A program made the position numbers and the translations under genes. Below are positions 48,030 to 57,580 of a DNA stretch of 64,000 bases, piece after piece; within the stretch, counting starts at the first letter, position 1; each line of letters opens with the position of its first letter. Under the pieces are notes generated by a model. That model ran no database searches. It was not told the DNA's origin and was given only the letters and a program-made list of their open reading frames with translations. Source of the DNA: Oxytricha trifallax (lineage: Eukaryota; Ciliophora; Spirotrichea; Sporadotrichida; Oxytrichidae); the NCBI GenBank assembly GCA_000711775.1, contig ARYC01000106.1:161737-225736 (forward strand), read 5' to 3'.

Positions 48030-49083
48030 TCATTCGTTTAAATCTAAAACTTATTTATAAACATTCATTCTTCCCTTTCTCGCACAAATTGTTGTCTTAT
48101 CTACGCTCACTCTCTTACAGCTGCTTTGAATCAAGTCTACTGTATCGATGGGCAAGTCATGCATAAGATGATACAGCAGAAGCTTCTTGTAGTGAGTCTT
48201 TATTAACTCCAGTAGAATTCTATTCCATTAAATTAAGGGCTGTAAGGAACGTTGTATACAGGAGTTATGTTTAACTCTTCATAAGCTTTCTTAGACTCCT
48301 TAGTCTTATGAACTGATAGGTTATCAACTAACAGGATGATCTCTTGGTTGCTATACTTCTCTCTGAGCTATGTAGGAACTCTATATACTACTCTCGCTTA
48401 ATAGAGCGAGGGTGAATCACATAACTCTCTAAGCCTGAATCTTCACTTATACCAGCTAAAATTGCATGAGTGACTACCTTTACTTTTTAGTCATAAACTT
48501 CTATGTTATCATACTTCTTGTACCTTGACTTATTAATAAAAGTGTTGAACGTAAACACAGCTTCATCTGCATGTATGAACTTGATGTTATTATCAATAGC
48601 TCTCTGCATTTAATCATATATATAGTTTAAATTATTGCTATAAAATGGCACTGTAAAATCAATCACTTTCTTAACTCTGTTGACAGTCTTGAAAGTAATA
48701 CCATTTCGTCTATAAATATTGGCTATAGTCTAAGGAGAGATACGCATGTCTGGAAACTTGCGATGAAACATGACAGCTCGTTAGTCAAGAGGAAAGTGAG
48801 CTCAATACTTTAATGTCTTAGAGTCACAGAGATAGTCAATATGGACCTGTGAGAACTTTTATTTTCTTGCAGGATGTTTTCTAGAGCCTGAGTTATAATG
48901 TTAAACAGCTAACAAGCAATGATACCTAACGGTTGGGGCACTCTTGTGTAGGAGTCTTGCTATGGCTGTATAAATTCAACACTGGTTTGGCTTAGTCTAT
49001 ATTAATACTTGTACCATACCTAAGCTTAAGCAGTAAATCTAAATATAAATCATCATAAATAGACCCTAAATTTCGCTAATTTC
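48030..49083 (-). pseudogene. TBE A transposase (42-kDa type), several frameshifts
   Basis: Homologous throughout to the intact transposase of TBE B. First catalytic Asp in KFIHADEAVFTFN, second in ILLVDNLSVHKTK, Glu in SPQFNGIEFYW. There are frame changes near the N terminus (around PVLN), before the second Asp, and just after FYW. A TGA replaces the Trp of KYWAHF. The start Met is lost. It is inactive as it stands. IS630/Tc1-type DDE transposases cut and paste elements; TBE members are implicated in germline genome rearrangement in Oxytricha. Confidence 0.85.
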
Positions 49084-49202
49084 TATTTCTCATTTGCAAA
49101 TTGGCCTAATTTCTCTACTAACCCTAATAAAACCCCAACTTTACCCTACTAATCAAAGCACTTATAAACCTCACTAAGGGGTTTTGGGGTTTTGAATCCG
49201 GA

Positions 49203-49688
49203 AGTAGCTCTCTACCTTCCATCAAAGCTACAGCTCTCTAATAAGTTGCCAGAGAGAAACTTCTTCTTTGGTGTTCTTGCAACTCTGAAACCTGAGTACT
49301 TAAATGAACTTATTTAAGATGCTCATAAGAAACGCTACAGCATCTCTCCTGAAGAAAAAGAGAAGGAAGGTATTAAAATCAGCGACATCTGGCTCTAGGA
49401 ACTATAGAAGCATCCATTCATCTCAAGTAAGCTTTGTCTTCTAACTTTATAGAAAAACCTGGTACTGCTATATACTTGATGAAAGAGCGTAGCAAATTAA
49501 ACAGAGAGAGAAAATCACAGGTAAAGCATGAATTGAGTATGAGACTCTACAAAGATTTCTTAAAACCAGACGAGATGAACATAGACGCAGGAGCTGGCAC
49601 TAAGAGAAGAAACATGGGCCCAAGCAAGCCTTAAGAGGAAGAAAAGAAAGAGAAGCCAAATCCCTTTACGGGCAAATTTAATATGTGA
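49203..49688 (+). pseudogene. TBE B 22-kDa-type gene, 5' half missing
   Basis: Open from the junction to TGA at 49688 with one intron (49427-49452, 26 nt). It contains NKLPERNFFFGVLAT, KKRYSISPEEKEKEG, EKPGTAIYLMKERSK-type and KPDEMNIDAGAGTKRRNMGP blocks and the ending PFTGKFNM. No promoter or start codon remains. Convergent with the transposase gene, 24 bp apart. Confidence 0.85.
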
Positions 49689-49712
49689 ACTTATTCATTC
49701 GTTTAAATCTAA

Positions 49713-50744
49713 AACTCATTTATATACACAAAATCTCTCTTCTCTTGCGCATACTTTAGCTTTATCATCGCTGACTCTCTTAGCAGCACTCTTAATAAAA
49801 TCGACTGTATCTATCTTCAAGTCGTGCATCAAGTGATATAGTAGAAGTTTCTTGTAGTGGCCTTTCAATAACCCCCAATATAATTCAATTCCATTGAACT
49901 GAGGACTGTAGGGAACATTAAATACAGGTGTTATATTTAGCCTTTCATATTCCTTCCTTGAGTCTTTAGTTTTATGAACTGACAAGTTATCTACAAACAG
50001 AATAATCTCTTAGTCGGCGTACTTATCTCTGAGTTATTGCAAGAACTTTATGTATTATTCGGTCTTTATTGAGCGAGGGTGGATAACATAAGTCTCGAGG
50101 CCATTATCTTCGCTTATTCCACCTAGTATTGCATGAGTTTAAACCTTAACCTTTTAATCATATACTTCAATGTTGCTGTACCTCTTATACCAAGACCTAG
50201 AAATGAAGGTATTAAACGTAAATACAGCTTCATCAGCGTGTATGAACTTTATATTATGCTCTTAAGACCTCTGCATTTAATCGAATATATAATTTAAATT
50301 ATCCTTATAAAATGGAACATTAAAGTCAATCACTCTCTTAATGCGATTGACTGTCTTGTAAGATATTCCATTCTTTTTATAAATGTTCGCTATAGATTAA
50401 GCAGAGATATGAAGCTCAGGAAATTGGCGATGAAACATCACAGCTCTTTAGGCGAGAGAGAAGTGAGCCCAGTATTTAAGAGTCTTATCATTAATAAGAT
50501 AATCGATATGATGCTGCTAAAATTTTAAGGGTCTCTTAGGCTTAGAATTAAGATACTATCTCTTTAAATTCAATGCTAATAGACAGTGAGACCTAACAGT
50601 AGCAGGAGATTTATGGAGTAGCCTTGCTATAGACGTGTAATTTAGGATAGGCTTGAGTTGATCATAATATTCATCACATCCATAACGCAACTTGAACAAT
50701 AAATCTATATACTCACTGTCATAAACTGACCCCAAACCTCGCAT
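49713..50744 (-). CDS. TBE B transposase, intact, 343 aa
   Basis: Complete frame, ATG at 50744 (MRGLGSVYDSEYIDLLFKLR) to TGA at 49713, with many TAA/TAG Gln codons and no TGA inside. N-terminal helix-turn-helix-like part (YTSIARLLHKSPATVRSH). The DDE domain has Asp in FIHADEAVF, Asp in LFVDNLSVH and Glu in SPQFNGIELYW, with 34 residues between the second Asp and the Glu, as in Tc1/IS630-type enzymes. The short C-terminal region ends EERFCVYK. It is the only transposase frame in the window with no break, although its element has lost its left end. Confidence 0.92.
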
Positions 50745-51959
50745 ATACTCACTTAAAATACTAATATTTAAACATTAAACCCCTACATAAACCCTATTAA
50801 AACCCTAATAAAGTATGCACTAATAGTCTACTTTTATCAATCAAAAACTCAATCAAACTACTGAAAGGGTTTTGGGATTTTGAATGTTATTATTCGCTCG
50901 GCTGTGCAGAATAATATCAAAAATTCAACTACTTTGTACTAACAAATTTTTAAAGCTATTTTTAAAGAATAAATTGATTTCATAAAAAAAATCATAATAA
51001 TTTCGTACTCCATACTTTTTCATAGGCCAAATGTTCAATTCAATCTATAAAATTATAGTTCATCAAATTAATATCGTTTAAGATTTAAGATGAAATCTAA
51101 TTAATTTTATTTTTAATTATTAATAAAATTATTTAAATATTCAATAAATTAAATAAGTATGTTAATTATTAGTAAAATTTTAAAGATTTTGAATTATAAT
51201 TTTTAGCTATTTATTATTTTAGAATAAAGTATGATTAAATTTATATTACCTAGCTCGAGGTTTAAAATTAAAATTTTTTAAGAAATGGCATTAAATATAC
51301 TCAGATATATATGAAATACATAGTTATTTAAAATAAAGTCTATAAATTGTTAATTATATATACTTTCAATTTATTATATTTGAGAATTTATAAATATAAA
51401 ATTTTAGATAAATAAGAAAAAAGAACAGAGATTCTGAATTTAATAGATTTCTTTTGAATAAATTTTATAATCCTCTTTTAATGAGTGTAAAATCAATTAA
51501 ATTAAAATATATTTGATAAGATAAATAATATTTTAGTATTTATAGTTTAAAAAAATGATCTTTTTGGAATTTAATAAAAAGATATAGTAATAAAAATTGT
51601 TTAAAAGTTAAAATATTTATAAAAATATAGTATAAAACAAAAATAATAATTGTGTTTTTATATATTTGAAAAAAAATGTTAAAAAAATAAGTAAAAATAA
51701 ATGAAGTGAAAAGGTATTGTAATATAAAATATGAAAAACCATCAATCTAAAAAATGATAAAAAGAAATAAAAAAAACATATAATAAATTATAAATTAAAT
51801 AAATATAAGTTAAAAATTAAAAATTATATAAATTAAAAATTTTTAATGAACATTCAACGCAATGATGCGCTTTGAGTAATAAAAATTAGGAATTCCATAG
51901 ACCTCATGTTACAATTAAAAGTTGAGCAAAAGTAGTTTGCAACTTATCTATAGTACTAA

Positions 51960-52200
51960 TTGACCATCCATTTTACGTGAATTCGAAGTCAGATTGAAGA
52001 AATCTGACTTCACTAAAAAGTTAGACTCAGAAGAATTCAAGTGGCGCTTTATTTACTATGCTTTTTAAAGATAAAATTGTCCTGTTTCCGCACATTGAGC
52101 CCTTCAAAGAATATAAATGTGTGCGAAAGTGTAAGGATCGTGTTAGTTGAGGGCTGAGGAGCACGATGTATTATGTTGGGCACAGTTTTGGATTTTATCA
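51960..52200. ncRNA. Hairpin-rich GC island, possible structured RNA (spacer copy 1)
   Basis: GAAGTCAGATT and AATCTGACTTC pair perfectly (51985-52011). Then TTTCCGCACATT pairs with AATGTGTGCGAAAG, and GAGCCC can pair with GGGCT. All lie within 200 bp, followed by a T-run at about 52195. The flanks are nearly pure A/T. No reading frame. I do not recognise a known RNA class, and strand is not determined. The same sequence recurs in copy 2. Confidence 0.35.
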
Positions 52201-52464
52201 TTTACTTATAAAGCATGTTAAATGTATCTTTAAAATAATCCACATTAATATATAACTTATAAAAAAATTTGAAAAATGTCAGGCAATTTAGTTTTTATAA
52301 TTAGCTAAAATTTCCCCACTCCTCTATCATACAATTATATTTTTCTTGAATATTTCCCTTAAGCAATTTTTATCTTATTAAAACAATTCTAGTTTTATAT
52401 TATTGTTTCCAATCTTATATTTTAAATTTTAATTAGTTTTCTTTTTTATAAAATCTTAAACATT

Positions 52465-53300
52465 ACCCCAAAACCCCAATAAGTGCTTAGTCGTTGAGTT
52501 TATAGTAATTAGACTAGTCGTTTTTAATGCGAAAATGCGACTAATCGACAAGTTATTAGCTGTTAGTCTACGACTAGGTCGATTGATGGTAGTCACTGAA
52601 GATATGAACATGATAGTAAAAACATACAACCATACCTCACCATTGTTCAATTGGGTTGTTTGTGATTTAGTCTTAATTACAACTGTTAATCTTTAATTAT
52701 AACTTAACAATTAATCAATATAAGCTTATTCTACCTTACTTAAGTGTCCTAGCTGTCTAGTAGTCATAAGTGAGTGTTTGTTGCTTAGTCCGACTAGCTA
52801 GTCGTATGTTGATCTAGTCGTAAGGGTAGTCCGACTACCTAGTCGTAGTCGATGATTTCTTAGTCTTAGTCTACGACTAGCTGTTCCTCTCCACAGCTTT
52901 ATAAGCAAGTTTAAGCAAGACTCTTCAACTTCAGTCTCCAAGCAACCTGTATCTGTGTTATATCACTATCTTGCTGCATACTGTATATGAGTGAATGGGT
53001 ATCCTGCTATGTTTGAAGACTCAGGTCGTAAGTAGTCTAAACAGCGACTAGTCGAATCAAGACAGACTAGCTAGTCGGATTTGCTGCCACAAGGTTGCTT
53101 AGTCGTAAGACTAGGTAAATTACTCCTTCAAGGATAACTATCACTTACCCTGAGCGAACCATGTCGAACCATTCACAATAGTATCACTACATGCTTAGCA
53201 TCATAATAGCAAGTGAAACTTGAGTCTACAGCGTTGGTGGAGCAAGAATACTTCCGATTTTTAGTTTAGACTAGGCTAGTCGTAGAACAGAAATTTTAAA
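52465..53300. repeat. C4A4 tract and AGTCG/CGACT-rich region (copy 1)
   Basis: CCCCAAAACCCC-AATAAGTGCTT resembles a TBE end with the middle deleted. It is followed by about 800 bp with some twenty AGTCG or CGACT words, many as GACTAGTCG or GACTAGCTAGTCG palindromes. Clustered subterminal words of this kind are typical of transposase-binding regions. No coding frame is convincing. Possibly a non-autonomous element of another telomere-ended family. Confidence 0.6.
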
Positions 53301-53397
53301 TTGGATGTCAGCTTAAACAAAATAGACATCAATCTACGATTCTGATAGATTAAACAACGTTAAACTGCTATCAATCATCCATGTATCGACTGTCATT

Positions 53398-53532
53398 GAT
53401 GAAATCTAGCATGGAAAATCAAATGTCCAGAAAAATACATAACTTGCATCGTTCAATTTAATATCCTTAAAAGTTAATTATGCATTTTCTGGTTGATTTG
53501 ATTCTCCATGCTAGATTTCATCAATGACAGTC
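53398..53532. repeat. Palindrome at the left end of TBE C
   Basis: GACTGTCATTGATGAAATCT opens an arm of about 57 bp, whose imperfect reverse complement ends GACAGTC, overlapping the first base of the TBE C4A4 repeat. The loop is about 25-30 bp. Confidence 0.85.
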
Positions 53533-53691
53533 AAAACCCCAAAACCCTTCAGTAGTTTGATTGAGTTTTTGATTGATAAAAGTAGACTATTAGTGCATAC
53601 TTTATTAGGGTTTTAATAGGGTTTATGTAGGGTTTTAATGTTTAAATATTAGTAATTTAAGTGAGTATAACAAGCGAGTTTTTAAAATATT

Positions 53692-55135
53692 TCACACAAA
53701 CATAAGCTTAGAGTCATGTGGCAGTTCTCTGAATTTTATCTTTCTAAGTTGATGTTTGATTGTTTCTATTGTTTGTTAATTCTCTTAGCTTGGCTTGATA
53801 ATAGTTGAGTATGCAAGTTCTCTGAGACCTCCATTAATTTTATTTTTATCGAGATATTGTTTGATTCTCTGCTTAGAATCTCTCTCACCCCTGCAGCTAA
53901 AGTAATCGTTTCTTGGCATGTCGCTCTCTATTATTATTACTGCTAGAGCCCAGATATCCCATTAAGTGTCTCCATCTCTCCAATCCTCTCTCTCTGGGAA
54001 ATATCCAGGAGTGCCGTATACATTTCCTTATGCAGAGGCTTGCACTCTTTGAGCTCTGTTGAAGTCAATAATATAAACTCTAAGAGGCTGAAAGTTCATC
54101 ATGATGTTCTCTGGCTTTAAGTCTCTATGAACATAACCTAGCTTGTGAAGCTCTTCAATCCCCTCAACTATCTGCTATACTATCTAGCTAATTTATCTCT
54201 GAAATCTATTGTCAAATAAGAATTCTCTGTAAGTCATTTAAAATAAAGGAAGCCTAAAGACTACATGATCTTTACCAAGTAAAAAAGCATCAAGCTAGAT
54301 GATATGCCTACACTCATTTAACTTTGCCTTTTAAAGAGCATAATACTCATTAGCAAATTCCATTTGGAACTTGTCATCAGCAAGAAAGTAATTGAATGGA
54401 TATATCTTGTAAGCATATTAGTCATCAGTAATGACTATCTTCTCTATTTTATCTTCAAGGGTGAGCTAGCTTTCTAGGCAAGAATCTAAGTCAATAATTT
54501 TCAAAATGGGAATCTTCATTGCCTCTATTTTAACCATGATTATAGATCTCAGAGACTGGAAAGTTCTTGACTGCTTTCTTCATTTTAACTTAATTCTAGA
54601 CTTCAACTCTAAAAGACTCCACTGGGTTTCTTGATCTTCTCTTTTAGAGGAATCTATTCCCTGTAGGTTCATGAATAAAGAAAAACTTTGATTGTGCTTT
54701 TTCTTTAAGTGCACTTAGGTCTCTAGTATGAGAATATGGCTTCTCACAGAACTCACAGACATACTTCCCATCTTTCTTTTAATGCTTGAGATATAACCTT
54801 GGCATAACGTTGTGTATATCTCTCAAGTGTCTCTAATAAATTGACTTGTAAGGGAAAACTTCATTGCATTCTTTGCATTAATAGTCAACTTTGGCTGGTA
54901 GTTATTAATGCTCTATGGAGGGTTGTTTAACCTCCTCCTCAATTTGCACAGCTTCTATGATAACCTCCTACTTAACTTATATTTAAATCTCAAAGCTAGA
55001 CTGGTCAAAGTTGTCATAAGTAGGCTCCCACTGAGTACAAGCGTCTCTGGTTTCTGCTTTTCTTGGTTGCTGGAATGATAATTTTTATTGACTTTACCCA
55101 AGTAATGCAGCTCTTCTCAAAAAGTTAGCGCTCAT
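53692..55135 (-). pseudogene. TBE C zinc-finger/kinase-like gene
   Basis: Start MSANFLRRAALLG at 55135, stop at 53692. First finger CKECNEVFPYKSIYQRH, second CEFCEKPYSHTRDL, after which a small indel changes frame (TBE D keeps a His-containing version there). The kinase-like domain has VHRDLKPENIMMN, VYIIDFNRAQR and GTPGYFPERE, then W-DIWALAVI. DFN again replaces DFG while HRD and the Lys are kept, so the change is ancestral to both TBE groups. The tail is Lys/Gln-rich, ending KLMFV. Confidence 0.8.
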
Positions 55136-55317
55136 TTTTTCCTGATATATTTTATTATAATAATGATAAAATCTACCGAGATAAACTATTATAGTAGAGT
55201 ATAAGACACTCTGGTAGATTCTTTGCTGAGAGGTAAGAAAATGAACTAACCATAAAAGACTGTAAGTTGACATATTTAATCAGAATTTTATACATTTTAG
55301 TAAATTAAAATACTCCT

Positions 55318-55425
55318 AATGAAGTTTTGTTTCTCTAGGAGGTCCTCCAAATCAAGTTTGAACTTAATTTGGAGGACCTCCTAAAATAATTAAACATTAT
55401 TAGGAGCAATTTAATGAAGAAAGAT
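55318..55425. promoter_or_regulatory. GGAGGTCCTCC inverted motif between divergent genes, TBE C
   Basis: AGGAGGTCCTCCAAAT and its inverse ATTTGGAGGACCTCCT face each other around AAGTTTGAACTTAA, about 180 bp upstream of the 22-kDa-type ATG. It occupies the position of the GGTACC cluster of TBE A. Confidence 0.55.
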
Positions 55426-55602
55426 TGACAGAAATGGAAATCAATCTGTGAAACTGGAAGCAAGTTTTCAATGCTTCTCCGCATATCTTTTCAAGGTTGA
55501 CCTCCAGTAGGTCATCCCTATTTAGTAGTAAGATTTTAATAAACTTAGAATGGATATCCATAATTTTAAATTTCATTAACATTTCTAGAAAGAGGAAGCA
55601 AG

Positions 55603-56389
55603 ATGGAGTCTATGAATGATGCAATGAAGAGAATTTAATCTCAAGATTGAATAGGAAAATTTCGAAGTAAAGAGGACCTCTATAGATATCTGGTATAGCA
55701 AGGTAAGTTCTTAAGCAAGATTAATAAATCATTATAGTTGGATTGTTCTTGCCGACTTAGGAGGGAACTAAAATCTCATTCTTAAAAGCCTTACTTAGTG
55801 AAGAGAAAAAAGCTATTAAGTCTAATGAAATTAGGATGATAGAGATACCTAACTACCCTGAAATATCAGTGACAAACCTATATGACGATGCTATGAGTGA
55901 TACGGACGTAGCTCTCTACATTCAATCAAAGCTAAAGCTCTCTAATAAGTTGCAGAGAGAAACTTCTTCTTTGGTATCCTTGCAACTCTGAACCTGAGTA
56001 CTTAAATGAAGTTATTTAAGAAGCTCACAAGAAACGATACAGCATCTCACCTGAAGAAAAAGAGAAGCAAGGTATTAAAATCAGCGACACCTGGCTCTAG
56101 GAACTACAGAAGCATCCATTCACCTCAAGTAAGCTTAATCTTCTAACTTTATAGAAAAACCTGGTACTGCTATATACTTGATGAAAGAGCGTAGCAAATT
56201 AAACAGAAAGAGAAAATCACAGGTAAAGCATGAATTGAGTAAGAGACTCTACAAAGATTTCTAAAAACCAGACGAGATGAACATAGACGCAGGAGCTAGC
56301 ACTAAGAGAAGAAACATGAGCCCAAGCAAGCCTTAAGAGGAAGAAAGAAAGAGAAGCCAAATCCCTTTACGGGCAAATTTAATATATGA
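55603..56389 (+). pseudogene. TBE C 22-kDa-type gene with an early TGA
   Basis: ATG at 55603 (MESMNDAMKRIQSQD), then TGA where TBE D has TTA (Leu), so the product would stop after 15 residues. Downstream homology continues with introns at 55703-55737 (35 nt) and 56129-56154 (26 nt). A base is missing in the SNKLPERNFFFG region (AAGTTGCAGAG), and another in the ACTCTGAACCTG stretch. It ends at TGA 56389. Confidence 0.85.
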
Positions 56390-56395
56390 ACTCAC

Positions 56396-57443
56396 TCATT
56401 CGTTTAAATCTAAAACTTATTTATAAACACAAAATCTCCCTTCCCTTGCGCATACTTTGCTTTATCATCACTGACTCTCTTAGCAGCACTCCTAATAAAA
56501 TCGACTGTATCTATCTTCAAGTCATGCATCAAGTGATAAAGTAGAAGTTTCTTGTAGTGACCTTTCAATAACCCCCAATATAATTCAATTCCATTGAACT
56601 GAGAACTGTATGGAACATTAAATACAGGTGTTATATTTAGGCTTTCAAACTCCTTCCTTGAATCTTTAGTTTTATGAACAGAAAAGTTATCTACAAACAG
56701 AATAATCTCTTAGTCGGCGTACTTATCTCTGAGTTAATACAAGAACTTTATGTATTATTCGGTCTTTATAGAGCGAGGGTGATAACATAAGTCTCGAGGC
56801 CATTATCTTCGCTTATTCAACCAAGAATTGCATGAGTTTAAACCTAAACCTTTTAATCATATACTTCAATGTTGCTATACCTCTTATACCAAGACCTTGA
56901 TAAGAAGGTATTAAAAGTAAATACTGCCTCATCAGCGTGTATGAACTTTATATTATGCTCTTAAGCCCTTTGCAATTAATCGAATATATAATTTAAATTA
57001 GCCTTATAAAATGGAACATTAAAGTCAATCACTCTCTTAATGCAATTGACAGTCTTGTAAGATATTCCATTCTTTTTACAAATGTTCGCTATAGATTAAG
57101 CAGAGATATGAAGCTCAGGAAATTGGCGATGAAACATCACAGCTCTTTAGGCGAGAGAGAAGTGAGCCCAGTACTTAAGAGTCTTATCATTAATAAGATA
57201 ATCGATATGATGCTGCTAAAATTTTAAGGGTCTCTTAGGCTTAGAATTAAGATACTATATCTTTAAATTCAATGCTAATAGACAGTGAGACCTAACAGTA
57301 GCAGGAGATTTATGGAGTAGCCTTGCTATAGACGTATAATTTAGGATAGGCTTAAGTTTATCATAATATTCATCACATCCATATCGCAACTTAAACAATA
57401 AATCTATATACTCACTGTCATAAACTGACCCCAAACATCGCAT
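56396..57443 (-). pseudogene. TBE C transposase, frameshifted
   Basis: ATG at 57443 (MRCLGSVYDSEYIDLL). The first part matches the B enzyme closely. At least two indels break the frame, one in the GCGAGGGTG-ATAAC stretch of the central domain and one in the DDKAKVCARE stretch near the end. The stop used by A and C lies at 56396, 14 codons past the B stop. Catalytic motifs are otherwise recognisable. Confidence 0.8.
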
Positions 57444-57580
57444 ATACTCACTTAAAATACTAATTTTAAACATTAAACCCCTAAATAAACCCTATTAAAA
57501 CCCTAATAAAGTATGCACTAATAGTCTACTTCTATCAATCAAAAACTCAATCAAACTACTGAAAGGGTTTTGGGATTTTG

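Larger units (their letters stand above)
45084..49194. mobile_element. Complete telomere-bearing element (TBE A), 4111 bp
   Basis: It begins CAAAACCCCAAAACCCC and ends with its reverse complement. The inverted terminal repeats extend about 78 bp (TTAGTGAGGTTTATAAGTGC and beyond) with few differences. Length, ends and the three-gene layout match the TBE family of Oxytricha. The 3 bp outside the ends are ATT (left) and AAT (right). They fit the known ANT target but are not identical, and the right flank is the interior of another TBE, so the flanks have probably been rearranged. Two of its three genes carry frameshifts. Confidence 0.95.
49195..50882. mobile_element. Left-truncated TBE (B), 1.69 kb
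   Basis: It starts in the middle of the 22-kDa-type gene directly at the right end of TBE A and runs to a decayed terminal repeat (AAAGGGTTTTGGGATTTTG). The left half, including the zinc-finger/kinase gene, is absent. Closest relative in the window is TBE C. Confidence 0.9.
50883..53531. repeat. Spacer copy 1 of a 6.7-kb tandem unit
   Basis: It is repeated at 57581-60224 (offset 6698 bp at the left, 6693 at the right). The first 1.6 kb looks base-identical in every stretch I compared by eye, while the part from about 52.5 kb has many substitutions and small indels. It contains AT-rich DNA (50.95-51.9 kb, nothing seen), a hairpin-rich island, a C4A4 tract, an AGTCG-rich region and a palindrome at its right end. 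Confidence 0.92.
53532..57580. mobile_element. TBE C, 4049 bp
   Basis: Left end CAAAACCCCAAAACCC, right end GGGTTTTGGGATTTTG, with the same gene order as TBE A. The flanking triplets are AGT and AAT, fitting ANT but not identical. All three genes carry at least one disabling change. Sequence differs from A by far more than from D. Confidence 0.93.

Noticed and set aside
52456-52650. Minus-strand frame through the C4A4 and AGTCG region
   Set aside because: It crosses terminal-repeat DNA, is not kept in the second spacer copy, and has no coding-like composition.
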